From Fimbriiglobus ruber (GTDB taxonomy: Bacteria; Planctomycetota; Planctomycetia; Gemmatales; Gemmataceae), in assembly GCF_002197845.1 (NCBI RefSeq), contig NZ_NIDE01000015.1:1-64000 (forward strand): DNA of 64,000 nucleotides. The letters run 5' to 3'. Of the stretch, positions 1-10,300 are shown in pieces. The notes under the pieces are model-generated. The model was not told the DNA's origin and did not search any database. It saw nothing but the letters and a program-made list of their open reading frames with translations. Numbering within the stretch: the stretch's first letter is position 1; each line of letters opens with the position of its first letter. The position numbers and the translations under genes are program-made.

Positions 1-35
1 ACGGGTGAGCGTCACGTAAGGGGGCAGAAGCTGGT

Positions 36-1192
36 CTAATTCTTAGACCAAAACGCCGCCCACTGGTTATCCGAGCTACAAAACAGCGCGCGCAAGTGGC
101 TCATCGCATCGGCGCCGTCCTCGCCCCAACGCATTCCCCCGCCCTTCATGCGTTCCCGATGACCGTCTTGCAGGCACTCTCCACCGGACCACTGCCGATC
201 TGCCAGCCCTGGGCCAAGTAGTGCGGGTAATCCATCCGATGGGTCTGATTCGTGAAGTACGTCACGACCTCCGCACGAACACTCGCCGCCCCGGCCCGGT
301 CGGCGAGATCCAACGACCGGACCTTCTCTAGCACGGCGGATCCGCCGGAGGTCTTGAGTTCCTCGCACGTCGTCTCCCGCCATCGCCGGTCCGCGTCCGC
401 GTCCCCCGGATGCAGGACGCGGGACAGTTTGGCGACGTATTCGGCCACGTGGTAGAAGTCCAAGATGACGGCTTCCACACGGGGGAAATTCGCCCGCAGG
501 AAGTCCTCCAACCCAATGCCCCCGTCGGACAACGCGACCCATCGATCGGCACCGCCCAGATTCACCTGGGAGGCTTGTCGCCGCAACGGCTCGGCCAACT
601 CCGCGAGCGACCGCACCTGGGACACGTACCGGGCCTTCCACTCCGGTCGCTTGGCCGCCGTCGGATTCGCCCACCGTGGGCGTTCCTCGGGGACCGGGTT
701 GTCAATCATCCCGATGTACGCCATCCGCCCCTCGGCCTTGGCACCGCGGGAACCTTGTTGCCCGACGCCGGTGGCGTCGACCGACACGTAACCGACCGTT
801 TTCCCGTCGGCATCCTTGTGCCACGCCCACGGGGTCGACGGGCCGAACGTCTGGCCCGCATGTTGGGCTTCGGCCAACCGCTCGCCGGCGGCCTCGGTCG
901 CCCGCTGGACCGTCGACTCACTCACTCGCAGACCGGCCAACCGCGGCAACACCGTGTCGGCGGCCGTGGCGAAACTATCCTCCAACCCGGACAGGCAGAC
1001 GACCTCGTCGGCGGCCGGGGTCAGGTCGTGAGCCCGTAACCCGAGCACCCCGTCCAGGGGCGATATCCCGTGGTGGCAGTGCCGGCACAAGTAGTAGTGC
1101 CGGGAGTACTCGAGCGGACCGAACAGGCTGACCAATTGACGGGACTTGAATCCCTTGCACCGGGCCGATTCCCGGCAGTGCGGGCACGTCAT
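36..1192 (-). pseudogene. ISKra4-family transposase, catalytic ORF, frameshifted near the C-terminus
   Basis: It starts MTCPHC with a paired-Cys zinc-ribbon (CPHC ... CRHC) and continues into a DDE-type core with YVSVDATG, ILDFYHVAEY and GSGPVESACKTV, the Asp, Asp and Glu signatures of this family. The 348-residue frame stops at 146, right after VIGNA. The missing conserved tail (RMKGGGMRWGEDGADAM, then LRALF and WAAFW) is intact one frame over and runs to a stop at 36. Supplying one base near 150-158 would restore the full protein, so a single-base deletion has probably inactivated it. A programmed shift here is unlikely because the break falls inside the conserved catalytic tail and no slippery run is present. 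Confidence 0.78.
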
Positions 1193-1431
1193 GGTCGACC
1201 CCTGGTACCCCCTTTTTTCCGCTCGTCGAGAGCGGTCTGAAGACTCCGGGCGGCCAGTTCGTGGACCCGATCCCGGAGTTCGAACTCGGTCTTCCCGAGG
1301 AGTTGATCGTCGGACTTACTGGCCAACAGGCGGGCGACCCGCTTGGCTTCCTCGCAGAACAGATCCTGGAACCGCTGGTAGAGTTCGTCGGCCCGTTGCT
1401 CTTGTTCCGGGGTCAGAGTGAGTGTGTCCAT
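1189..1431 (-). CDS. ISKra4-family transposase, N-terminal ORF
   Basis: An 80-residue protein, helical and charged, starting MDTLTLTPEQEQRADELYQ. It matches in character the N-terminal segment that precedes the zinc-ribbon in ISKra4 transposases. It ends ERKKGGTRGRP just as the downstream ORF begins. The stop TGA (1189-1191) overlaps the next ATG (1190-1192). Near the end the codons read CGG AAA AAA GGG GGT; slipping back one base on the A run gives ...KRGYQGSTMTCPHC, which reads straight into the zinc-ribbon of the second ORF. The fusion product by frameshifting, or coupling through ATGA, are both possible. The family assignment is from sequence character; the frameshift is inferred. Confidence 0.7.
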   Translation of the reverse strand: MDTLTLTPEQEQRADELYQRFQDLFCEEAKRVARLLASKSDDQLLGKTEFELRDRVHELAARSLQTALDERKKGGTRGRP

Positions 1432-1512
1432 GACGGGGCTCGGGGGGTTCGGACGGGGATTTTTAACCTCACCAAAATGCCACCATTAGAGTATCAAAAA
1501 ATCCGCCCCCTT

Positions 1513-2121
1513 TTGAGCTGCCCACCCCTGGCGTACCTCGGGTACGGCTATTTCGACTCCTGGCACGGGGCCGCCACGCTGTTCCTGCTCCCCTGCTTCC
1601 TGACGGGCATGGGAATTTGGTGGTTCCGGCACCGCGACCTCAAAGCGGTCGCTCGCGAACCGAATCCGCCGCTCGTGCTTCCCTGGCTTCGCCATCTCGG
1701 TATGGGGCGTATGATTTTGTTGTTCGTAGCCTGCGGCATGATGGCCGGCGGCCTGACGATTACCGCGGTCGGCATGACGTGCGTGTTTGTGCCGGAAGAT
1801 GTCGCGTATCTGGGCGTGGGCCGCGCGGAGTTAACGGCGATCAACCCGCGACTGGTGCCGCTGATCGCGCACGACCGGGCCGGGTTCGGCGGGGCCGTGT
1901 GCTGCTGCGGGATTCTCCTGGCGGGCGTCGCGTGGCGCGCGGAGATGAGCCGCGCGCTCTGGCAAGCGCTTGCGGCGGTCGGCGCGGCCGGGTTCGGCAC
2001 GGCCGTCTTCGTCCACCCGGCCATCGGTTATACCGACTGGTGGCACCTGACACCGGCGGTGGGCGGCGCTGTGCTGTACGCGGCCGGGTTGTTTTTCGCG
2101 GGCAAGCAAGCCACGTCCTGA
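1513..2121 (+). pseudogene. 5'-truncated integral membrane protein
   Basis: About 200 residues remain, beginning LSCPPLAYLGYGYFDSWHG directly after the IS end and finishing GLFFAGKQATS. Several hydrophobic segments are visible: ATLFLLPCFLTGMGIWWF, MILLFVACGMMAGGLTITAVG, AVCCCGILLAGVAW, AAVGAAGFGTAVFV and GGAVLYAAGLFF, so at least four or five membrane spans. No family recognised. The open frame continues leftward into IS sequence (to an ATG at 1261), but those residues come from the element and are not original coding. I infer that the IS removed or displaced the N-terminus; only 17 bases lie left of the IS in this window, so the other half cannot be checked. Confidence 0.6.
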
Positions 2122-2132
2122 TTATTTCGGAT

Positions 2133-2373
2133 ACTTCTCGCTCGACGCGACTTTATTTGGAGTGCGGCGCTGTACCGCCGCTTTTGTTTCGGAATTAGTC
2201 CAATTTCGCCCCTGCCAAGGTCGCGTCCCGTGCCAGCTATCCGGGGTACGCTTAGCGCTCGGCGACGCTTCGGATGCCAGAAACAAAAACAACAGCGGCG
2301 GTACAGCCGCCGCACTCCAAATAAAGTCCACCTCATAACATGGCGCCGGGTGCAGTCGCGTCGAGCGAGAAGT
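2133..2373. repeat. Nested inverted repeat filling the intergenic gap
   Basis: Two pairs of complementary arms. The outer pair, ACTTCTCGCTCGACGCGACT at 2133-2152, has its inverted copy at 2354-2373. The inner pair reads TTTATTTGGAGTGCGGCG...TGTACCGCCGC on the left (about 2152-2190), with the inverted copy at 2281-2327. On the right the two arms are separated by about 25 extra bases, which suggests a later insertion. The element lies between the truncated membrane gene and the convergent lipoprotein gene. It codes for nothing obvious and looks like a MITE or a palindromic intergenic repeat. Confidence 0.75.
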
Positions 2374-2414
2374 CTCTTATTTCGCGTGACGTTGGTGTCG
2401 TGCCGCAGACGTTC

Positions 2415-2888
2415 TTACTTTTTGTCAACGTCGATCACCAGGTCCGAGAGACCGCTGGCGGGGATATCAATTTCCTTTTTGTACACTTCAGTTCCCCACG
2501 GGTTCGGCGGGCCGGACGCTGCGGCTTTGGCGCCCGGCGGAGGGGTTTCGCCCATCGCCCCGGCGTAAACGGAGACTTGGTATTTCCCGGGAGGGAGTCC
2601 CTTCCCGTTCGGCCCCGGGGCGGTGAACTCGCCCGTGTTCACGTCCAGTTTCGCGAACGACGCCTCGCTGGGATTGGGTCCTTCCACGCGAACGAACCGC
2701 AGTCGCATCCCCGGGTCGCCCGGCGGCAACGGCCGGTCGCTCGGGCGTTGGAGCTTGTACGGTTGACCGCCCTTAAGTAATTTCCCCTTCACGTCGGCCG
2801 TTTTCTCCGACACGTCACCGCCGCACCCGGCTAATCCGACGAAGACGACCACGATTCCTACTTGAAGGACACGACGACGCAAATTCAT
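2415..2888 (-). CDS. Small secreted lipoprotein downstream of the DUF1559 gene
   Basis: A 157-residue protein with a lipoprotein signal: basic MNLRRRV, hydrophobic core VGIVVVFVGLAG, then the lipobox-like GLAGC with Cys as residue ~21. After it come VKGKLLKGG, typical of planctomycete lipoproteins that carry a transthyretin or carboxypeptidase-regulatory-like fold, and later LPPGKYQVSVYAG, the pattern of a beta-sandwich repeat. The open frame extends further upstream to 3032, but ATG 2888 is chosen because the signal peptide begins there. It lies 106 bp after the DUF1559 gene on the same strand, the usual arrangement in these bacteria, so one transcript is likely. Its specific function is unknown. 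Confidence 0.8.
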   Translation of the reverse strand: MNLRRRVLQVGIVVVFVGLAGCGGDVSEKTADVKGKLLKGGQPYKLQRPSDRPLPPGDPGMRLRFVRVEGPNPSEASFAKLDVNTGEFTAPGPNGKGLPPGKYQVSVYAGAMGETPPPGAKAAASGPPNPWGTEVYKKEIDIPASGLSDLVIDVDKK

Positions 2889-2994
2889 TGGCGCAGCCTC
2901 ATGTTCGATGGGAGGGAAAGGCGTGTGAAACAACGAAAGACCCACGGCGTGCGGGGCACGACGCCGTGGGTAAGAGTTCCGGTCGTTCGCCCGC

Positions 2995-3903
2995 TTAATA
3001 GTTTCCGAGGACTTGGCCGTCGTTCCTGGCACCGAGATTGGTCCAGGTCGTCATGTTGATGGAATAGCTAATGAAGCGGATCGACCCGTCGGCTAGCGCG
3101 GCCATAAACCCGCCGGTGTGCGACGAGCCGAAACACTGTCCGCCGTCGCCACCGACGTGGGGGTCGGGTTGCGGGGGATAGTTGGCGTTCGCGTACCGGA
3201 CCGTGTCGTGGTCCCACCCGGCCGTGTACCCTTCATTGTCATCGCTCTGTGCTTGGCCCAGGTACAACAGGTCGAGCCGCTTATCGCCGAGCAACAGGGT
3301 GTTGGAAAGCCCGTCGGTGATGGCCGAGAAAGGGTAACCGATCTGGTACCCGATGGCCCCGGTGCCGTCGAGATTGCTTGCCCCGTAGTCGTTGAGGCCG
3401 TGGGGGAACGTGCCGCTCGGGGAATACCAGTTGGCTTGCGCGGGGAGGGCTTGCGGCGCCCGGCGGCTGGGGCAGAAGAACGTCTTAATGGGGGTGGAGA
3501 TCGCTTGAATTTGTGCGTTGGCGATCGAAGACTGGCCGTTGCCCGACCAGAGCGCCGACTGCTCGATGAACGGCAGAATCTGGAACCCCCAGCCGCATTG
3601 CTGGCGGTTGGGGGTGCCCACGGACGAACCGGCGACTTGGGGAGTGCCGACCGAAATGTACCCGGGCGGGGACGTCCAACCGTCCCCGCCGGTCGGCAAC
3701 AATCCATAGACATCGTGGTGGTTGTGCGTGGCCAATGCCAACTGCTTCAGGTTGTTCGCACACTGGCTGCGGGCGGCCGCCTCGCGGACTTTCTGGACGG
3801 CCGGCAAAAGCAAACCGATCAGGATCGCGATAATCGCAATGACTACCAGCAACTCAATTAACGTAAAACCGGTCCGCCTTTTGGGGCGAGAAAAAAATGG
3901 CAT
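2995..3903 (-). CDS. DUF1559 prepilin-type N-terminal methylation protein
   Basis: 302 residues. It begins with a short basic leader and the type IV prepilin motif [19 protein letters not shown], with Glu five residues after the processing Gly. [22 protein letters not shown] follows, the signature of planctomycete DUF1559 proteins. The C-terminal H-X9-DG-type region is present as [19 protein letters not shown]. Such proteins are exported pseudopilin-like envelope proteins, highly multiplied in Planctomycetes, with poorly known roles. The start ATG has GAGGA seven bases upstream. The 297 bases upstream (3904-4200) hold no gene; a TATAGT is readable on the minus strand near 3991-3996 but has no clear -35. 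Probably co-transcribed with the lipoprotein downstream. Confidence 0.92.
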   Translation of the reverse strand: MPFFSRPKRRTGFTLIELLVVIAIIAILIGLLLPAVQKVREAAARSQCANNLKQLALATHNHHDVYGLLPTGGDGWTSPPGYISVGTPQVAGSSVGTPNRQQCGWGFQILPFIEQSALWSGNGQSSIANAQIQAISTPIKTFFCPSRRAPQALPAQANWYSPSGTFPHGLNDYGASNLDGTGAIGYQIGYPFSAITDGLSNTLLLGDKRLDLLYLGQAQSDDNEGYTAGWDHDTVRYANANYPPQPDPHVGGDGGQCFGSSHTGGFMAALADGSIRFISYSINMTTWTNLGARNDGQVLGNY

Positions 3904-4200
3904 GGAGAGTCCTCACTAACGACAGTCGAAAAAATACGAACAGAACGTGTTGGAGTCCTAAAACGTGTGAGTCTGAGAACTCCAGAAAAGGGACTATAAT
4001 CAGAATCCGGGTTCTAATCGAGCGTAATTCGAGGAAACCGTGAAAGTTTTAAATTTTTTCGGTCTTTTTTTCGGTCCCATCTAAATCGAGTGGTGTTTGC
4101 CCGCATTTTGGCGGACGTGATTTCGGTGGCCGCCGCCCCGGCGCTCTTGAGATCGCGCGACTTGTGACTTGTTCGGAAGTCGGCGCGCGATCGTGGCCCG

Positions 4201-7059
4201 TCAATTGCCACTTGGCGACGGTGCCCGCCAGCGGACAATGTACGAGTCCGCGCTCCCCGAGAAGACAGTTTTCCCGTCCGCCGAAACCACAACCGATAGG
4301 GCCGGCTTGTCGTGGACCTCATAGGACGCGCTCGGACGGAGTGTGGCCGCGTCCCACAGGCGGTTGACGTGGTCGTAGCCGACCGTGGCGATCGTTTTGC
4401 CGTCCGGCGTGTATGCGATCGCCCGGACGTACCCGGCGTGCGCGTCGGCCTTGCGGAGTTCCTTCCCGTCGGCCGCGGCCCACTCCCGGAGCGTCCGGTC
4501 GGCCGCGCCGGTGAGGATGCGGTGGCCGTCCGGGGTGAACGCGATCGTGTGGACCGCGCCGGTGTGGCCGCGGAGGCGGAAGAGTTCTTTCTTGGTCGCC
4601 AGATCATAAACGACGCAAGCGTTGCCCGGCGCGCCGGACACGACCGCCCGGGTGCCGTCCGGGCTGACCGCGAGTGCGAGGATGCCGTCGCGCGGGCCTT
4701 TGATCACCGCCAACTCCTTACCCGTCTCGGCTTCCCAGAGGCGAATGTCGCCGTCGGACGCGGCCGTGATGACCCGCTTGCCGTCTGGCGTAAAAGCGAT
4801 CCCGTTGACCTCGGCCTCCTCGTCGTGCCCTTCGAGCCGGGCGACCTGCGTGCCCGCTTCCAAGTCCCAGACGAACACCTCGCCGTTCCCGCCGGCCGAG
4901 GCCGCGCGGGTGCCGTCCCGGCTGACGGCGACGGCATAAATCTTCGACTCGTGGGCTTCCATCACGACCGGGTCTTTGCCACTCTCGACGTCCCACACGC
5001 GGACCGTGCCGTCCCAGCTGCCAGAAACGAGCTTCTTGCCGTTCGGAGTCAGGACCAGGCTCGTGACCCAGCTTTCGTGCCCGGCGAACCGCGTTCCCGG
5101 GGATGTCGCGCGGGTCGCGGTCCAGACGCGGACCGACTGGTCAGTCGCAGTCGAGTAGACTGTTCGCCCACCGGACTTATTCGTCGCGACGAACAAGCCG
5201 GTGATCGGGCCCGTGTGGCCCATGTACCGCGCTTGCTCCTGCCACGTCTCGGTGTCCCACGCGAGCAGGGCCCGGCCGACGGAGCCGGTGAGGAGTTCCT
5301 TCCCGTCGGGCGTGAACGCCACCGCGCGGACGGGCGTCTGGGTCCGCCGGGCGATCGTCTGACGCCTGGCCGCCAGATCCCAGACGCGGAAGCCGGGATC
5401 GGCGCCGGCCGAGACGAGGAGCGGCCGGGTCGGATGGAACGCCAGCGCGGACACGTCAGCCGGGTGGTCGGTCCACGCGACGGTTTCAGCCCCGCTCGCC
5501 GCGTCCCAGAGTTTGACCTCGGCCGGGCCGGTTTTGGAGATCTTGTCCGATCCGCTCGCCAGCACCCGGCCGTCCGGCGAGAACGCGAGGCACGCCACTG
5601 TGGAGCGGTGCGCGTCCCACGCGGCCCGCTCGCGCAACTCGGTGGGCGCAGCCCCCGGCGCCGGCACGTCGTAAACGAGAATACGCTTGTCCGTGCCGCC
5701 CGTCGCGAACGTCTTGCCGTCCGGGGAAAACGCGGCCGTCCGAACGCTCCCGCGGTGGCCGTCGAGCGGCGCGAGGACGCGTCCGGTCGGCACGTCCCAG
5801 AGGAAGCTGAGCCGGTCGCGGCCCGCGCTCACAAGACGAGTGCCGTCCGGGCTGAACGCCAGGTGGACGACCGCGGCCCGGTGTCCGCGCAGGGTGGTTA
5901 GCACGCCGCCCGTTTTCGCGTCGAGAATGAGGATGGCGGCCTTCTCCCCGACCGCAGCCATTCGCGTCCCGTCCGGCGACACGGCGGCCACGCCGGTCCA
6001 CCCGGGCGGGACGGCCAGCGTCTCGGCCGCGAACACCCGGGGCAGGGCGGCCGCCCAGAGGCCGAGTGTCTTGTCGCCGGACGCTGTCGCGATCTGCCGG
6101 CCGGAGGGGGCGAACGCGACGCCGTAAATGGTCTCGGCGTGCCCCTCCTCGAAGTTCGCCAGTTCGCCGCCGGTCGCGGTTTCCCAGAGGCGGAGGGTCT
6201 TGTCGCCGGACGCGGTGGCGATCAGTTGCCCGCGAGGGGAGAACGCGACGCCGGTCACGGTGTCGGTGTGGCCGCCGAGGGTGTGCTTCAGTTCTCGCTT
6301 GTCCACATCCCAGATTCTCGCGGTGATGTCCTCGGCCCCGGTCGCTACCCATTTGCCGTCGGGCGAAAACGCGACAGTACGGACCGGGCCGGTGTGTCCG
6401 CGGAGCGAGCCGGCAACGACCCAGGTGCCGACGGTCCAGAGGTTCACGCGGCGGTCCGAGCCGGCGGTCGCGACGGTCTTCCCGTCGGGCGAGACGGCCA
6501 CGCCCCGGACGGCCCCGCGGTGTTCTTCGTAAGACCCGGTTTCCTTCCCTGTCGCCACGTCCCAGACTTTCAGCAGGCGATCCGCGCCGCCGGTCACGAG
6601 TGTCTTTCCGTCCGGTAAAAACGCGACGGCCAGGACGGCGTTCTGGTGCCCCGTCAGGGTGCGCTGTTCCTTGCGGGTCGCCACGTCCCAGAGCTTGACG
6701 GTCTTGTCGTAAGAGGCGGTCGCGAGTGTCTTCCCGTCTCGCGAAAACGCGACGGCCGCGACGGCGTCCGCGTGCCCCGTCAGGGTAGCGGCCAACTTGC
6801 CGGAGTCGGGCTCGTACAGGCGGACGAGTTTGTCCGCCCCGCCGGTCGCGAGGAGCGTGCCGTCCGGTGCGTAGGTAACAGCGAGTACGTCGTCGTCGTG
6901 CGTCAGGGTCGCCGGCTTCGTGTCGAACTGAGTCGGCTCGGGGTAGGCGGTGGGCTTGGGGGCTGTCTTGTCTGTCTGGGCGCGGAGTGGCGTAGCAGAC
7001 AGAGCCGCCAGAAGACTCACGATTGCCGTGGCATAAAGTCCGGATCGTGCGGATGACAT
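4201..7059 (-). CDS. Secreted WD40 protein with 21 repeats (three predicted propellers)
   Basis: 952 residues. An N-terminal signal peptide (hydrophobic ATAIVSLLAALSATPLRA, cleavage near residue 27) is followed from about residue 50 to the end by WD40 repeats of ~42 residues with cores such as LTGH...VAFSPDGK...LATGG.D..VKLWD. Counting by hand gives 21 repeats, which fits three seven-bladed beta-propellers. Repeats 8, 12-14 and 18 are degenerate, lacking GH or the WD pair. No enzymatic or kinase domain is fused. WD40 propellers are protein-interaction scaffolds; export to the periplasm is inferred from the signal peptide. Its promoter-side neighbour is a 50-bp inverted repeat. The partner is unknown. 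Confidence 0.9.
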   Translation of the reverse strand: MSSARSGLYATAIVSLLAALSATPLRAQTDKTAPKPTAYPEPTQFDTKPATLTHDDDVLAVTYAPDGTLLATGGADKLVRLYEPDSGKLAATLTGHADAVAAVAFSRDGKTLATASYDKTVKLWDVATRKEQRTLTGHQNAVLAVAFLPDGKTLVTGGADRLLKVWDVATGKETGSYEEHRGAVRGVAVSPDGKTVATAGSDRRVNLWTVGTWVVAGSLRGHTGPVRTVAFSPDGKWVATGAEDITARIWDVDKRELKHTLGGHTDTVTGVAFSPRGQLIATASGDKTLRLWETATGGELANFEEGHAETIYGVAFAPSGRQIATASGDKTLGLWAAALPRVFAAETLAVPPGWTGVAAVSPDGTRMAAVGEKAAILILDAKTGGVLTTLRGHRAAVVHLAFSPDGTRLVSAGRDRLSFLWDVPTGRVLAPLDGHRGSVRTAAFSPDGKTFATGGTDKRILVYDVPAPGAAPTELRERAAWDAHRSTVACLAFSPDGRVLASGSDKISKTGPAEVKLWDAASGAETVAWTDHPADVSALAFHPTRPLLVSAGADPGFRVWDLAARRQTIARRTQTPVRAVAFTPDGKELLTGSVGRALLAWDTETWQEQARYMGHTGPITGLFVATNKSGGRTVYSTATDQSVRVWTATRATSPGTRFAGHESWVTSLVLTPNGKKLVSGSWDGTVRVWDVESGKDPVVMEAHESKIYAVAVSRDGTRAASAGGNGEVFVWDLEAGTQVARLEGHDEEAEVNGIAFTPDGKRVITAASDGDIRLWEAETGKELAVIKGPRDGILALAVSPDGTRAVVSGAPGNACVVYDLATKKELFRLRGHTGAVHTIAFTPDGHRILTGAADRTLREWAAADGKELRKADAHAGYVRAIAYTPDGKTIATVGYDHVNRLWDAATLRPSASYEVHDKPALSVVVSADGKTVFSGSADSYIVRWRAPSPSGN

Positions 7060-7143
7060 GGCTATCTCGGAAGGTGGTAGACGAAGTTCACGACGAGCCG
7101 CTGGCAGTGGTCGCGGACATGGATGGAAGGTCCGGGCAGGTGT

Positions 7144-7286
7144 CCCAGGGCTCCCGCCCGGGTCTACGTTCGGCCGCCCCGGAGGGGCGGAAAACCATTC
7201 CCCGATCGGAAAACGCGATCCTGTGCGGCCGCCGGATTTCCGCCCCTCCGGGGCGGCCGAACGTAGACCCGGGCGGGAGCCCTGGG
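7144..7286. repeat. Perfect 50-bp inverted repeat with 43-nt loop
   Basis: The left arm, 7144-7193, and the right arm, 7237-7286, are exact reverse complements over 50 bases by hand alignment. The arms contain CCCAGGGCTCCCGCCCGGG and GGCCGCCCCGGAGGGGCGG, themselves partly palindromic. It lies between the giant TPR gene (3' end at 7324) and the WD40 gene (5' end at 7059), both on the minus strand. It could act as a terminator-like structure or a non-autonomous mobile element. There is no U-run after the stem on the minus strand. Confidence 0.9.
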
Positions 7287-7323
7287 CCTACCCCGGGACG
7301 ACTTCCTCCCGACCCGACACCCG

Positions 7324-10300
7324 CTACTTCTTCACCTCAAACAGCTTCTCGTTCGCCGGCAGTTGCTTCGGCCAGTTGCCGGTGAAGGTCATACCGCGGA
7401 CCCGGGCCTCGGTCCGGTCGGTGTAGTGGAACAGGCCGAAGAAGCGGGCGTTGGTCGGCTCGATCGGCCGTTCGTACACCTCCGTGCCGTTCAACGCGAC
7501 CTTCACCACGTCGCCGACGACGGCCAGCCGAACTTTGTTCCACGCCTTCTCTTTCAGCGGGAGTTTGGTCGGGCCGCGGCGGCACTTGGGCTCGTCCGTC
7601 AGGTTGTCGAAGGCGACACCGCTCTTCTCGTGCGGGCCGTCGGTCAGCCAGTGTAGCTTCACGCCGTCTGGTTCCAGCGCGAATACCAAGCGGTCGAGCA
7701 TTGGGTAGACGTGGGCCTTGTCCGGGTCGTAGTAGAACTCGTACGCCACCTCGCCGTCCTCCAGGAACGGCCGCTGGTAGTAAAACGCGGACTCGGGGAA
7801 CCGTCGAGGTTGGGGCTTCTTGCCTTCCGCGGGCGGCTCGGGCTTGGCTCCCGCCTCGTGCATCTCCTCGCCCCGCTTGGTCCACTGATTCCCGAGGTAC
7901 GGCCGCCAGAAGCCGAGGTCGTCGGACGCGAGCGGGTCGATCGAATCGGGGATCGTCGGCGTGCCGGTGATGCGGAAGTTGCGGCACTCGCCCGAGTTCA
8001 GGTGGAAGCAGTGCAACAAGAGCCACGGGTCCGCGCTGTCGCCGACCTTCTCCGAGTAGATTTCCCGGTCACCGACGTAGCCTTTGAACGTGCCGCCCTT
8101 GAACACGAGGCGGAGTGTGTAAGTGCTGTTCTTCGCGGGCGGAAGCGGCGGGTTGATCGTGACGTTCGAGCCGTCGCGTGTGAGCCCGTGCATGATCCGG
8201 TACGACTTGAGATCCCAGTTGAGTTCGAATTTCAGCGGTCCGTACCAGACGTGAGACTCCCGCCACCCGGCCAGCATCAGGTCGCAGGACACTTCGAAGT
8301 CCCCGCGGATCGGCGAGCGGAGCATCAGGAAATCCTTGTCGTGCCCCGACAGGTGGCGGAGCGTCCCGTTCTGGATGGTCCAGTGTGGGACGTCCCACCC
8401 CCGGCTCCGGGACCACGAATTTAGCCCGACGACCGGCGCCCAGTGGGCGAAGTTCGGGTCCGACGCGAACGCCCGCTTCACCCCGTCCGGTTGGCCCATG
8501 ACCAGGACGCGGCCGCGGAGTTCGCGGTACTCGCGGACCCACCAGTCGCGGTCGGCGAACGGCTTATTGGTCATCATCGACTGGTTGATGTTCTGATTGA
8601 TGGCCAGTACCAGTTCGGTCGCGGCGGCGAGCGCGCCGGGCCGGTCGAGCGTGCCGGTGACGGCGATCAGGTCCGGCCACCGCTCGGGGCCGTGCGCGTC
8701 GGGCTTCATCGTTTGCACGAATAAGAGTAACCGGGCGAGTGCGGTGGTCGCCTCGGCGTCCTTCCCCTGCGCGGCCCGCGTGACCGCGAGCAGGGCGAGC
8801 TTCGACCGGCGGAAGAGGTCGTCCGGCACGGCGCTCTCGGCCTTCTCGATCCGGTCGGCGAGTTCGTCCAACTTCCCGGCCTCCTTCGCCGCGGCGACCA
8901 TCTCCAGGCAGGGGGCGTCGAACCGCGACCCGAACATGACCCGCCGGTCGCCCGTCTGGTCCTTCCGGTCGACTACCCCGAGGACGTCCTGGGGCGTCAA
9001 CGTGCCCGCGATCTGGAACGCCGGGCGGGCGTCCGTCGGCAGCACCCAGTCGGCCAGCGCCTTGTACCGCTCGGCCGGCGGCAGCGCCTTGGCCTTCGCG
9101 ACCACGTCGCCGGCTTCGGTGAAGTAGTACCGCTCGCCGAGCTGCCAGCGGCGGGCCTTGGCTTCCGCCGCGCTGGCCGGCTTGGTCGCGAACGACACGT
9201 CCTCGGCCGTCCCCGGCGCCTTCGGCCACGGGCCGGTGAGGACGACGTTGCGGACGCGGACGGCCGTCTTCTCCCGGTAGTGGAAGAGGCCGAACATCGG
9301 CTCGACGGTCGGGTCGAGCTTGGCTTCGTAAACGACCGTCCCGTTGAGTTCGATCTTCACCCCGTCAGTGGTGGTGGACAGGGAAACCGCGTTCCACGCT
9401 CCGGGTTTTAGCAGCAATTTGTCTCCGCGGCGGCCGGCCTGGTCTACGACCGAGTTGTCGACGGTCAACCCGGTCCACTGCTCGTTCGCCGGCACCATGT
9501 AGTGCAGGTTGACCCCGTCGGGGTCCAACAGGAAGGCGAGCCGGCCGAGACTCGGGTGGACGTGGGCTTTACCCGGTTCGTAGTAGAACTCGTACCGCAC
9601 GGTCTCGCCCGGGCGGAGCGGGCGGAAGTACGCGAGGTGGCTCGGCACCGGCGTGGTCCCGGCGCCCTCCAGTTTTCGGCCGGCGATCTCCCCGCCCTTC
9701 GCGGTCCAGTCGTACACCCGTTCGGCGGGGTCTTGCTCCGTGTTGTTCACCCGCATTGCCCATCCGCGGACCCGCCGGCCCTGCGGGTTTTCTTCGTCCG
9801 GGTCCGGCTTCGGCTCCTTCGGCGACAGGCGCGGCGGCATGGACCCGTGGTGGACGGGCGTGGTCCACCCGTCCAGGTAATCCCCCGCGCTCAGCTTGAC
9901 CTCGGCCGGCACCTCCGGCTTGCCGGTCAAGGTGAAGTTCCGGAACACCGGGTGGCGGTTGCCGGACGTGCTGACGATCATCGCCCACGGGCTGGTCGGC
10001 GGCGGGTCGATGTCCTCGAAGAAGAGTTGTCCGTTCACCAGGCAGCGGACCTTGCCGGGCGAGACTTGAACGGTGAGCCGGTTGAACTGCTCGCCGGACA
10101 CGCCCTCGGACGGCCGCTGGACGCGGTCCGCCTGGGAGACCGGCCAGATGGACGACGGAACGTTTTCGCGGTTCGGCTCGAACACGACGCCGCCGTACCC
10201 GACGTGGCCTTCGGTGAAATTCCCCTGGTAGGCGTCGACCGAGAACTCGAACGTGCCGGTCAGGGGGGTGTCGAGCAGCAGGTACGAGGTCTCATCGGCC

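Larger units (their letters stand above)
18..1512 (-). mobile_element. Decayed ISKra4-family insertion sequence (ISMich2-like, two ORFs)
   Basis: About 1.49 kb bounded by short inverted ends: AAGGGGGCAGA reading in from the left and AAGGGGGCGGA reading in from the right (1502-1512). Inside are two minus-strand transposase ORFs overlapping by ATGA, with an A6G5 run near the junction that fits a -1 frameshift. Ends beginning with GGG, a two-ORF layout and this size are what I recall for the ISMich2 subgroup of ISKra4. No target-site duplication is visible (left flank GTCACGT, right flank TTGAGCT), and the second ORF carries a frameshift, so the copy looks old and inactive. It sits directly against the 5'-truncated membrane-protein gene that follows. 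The exact ends are inferred from the short inverted match only. Confidence 0.72.
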
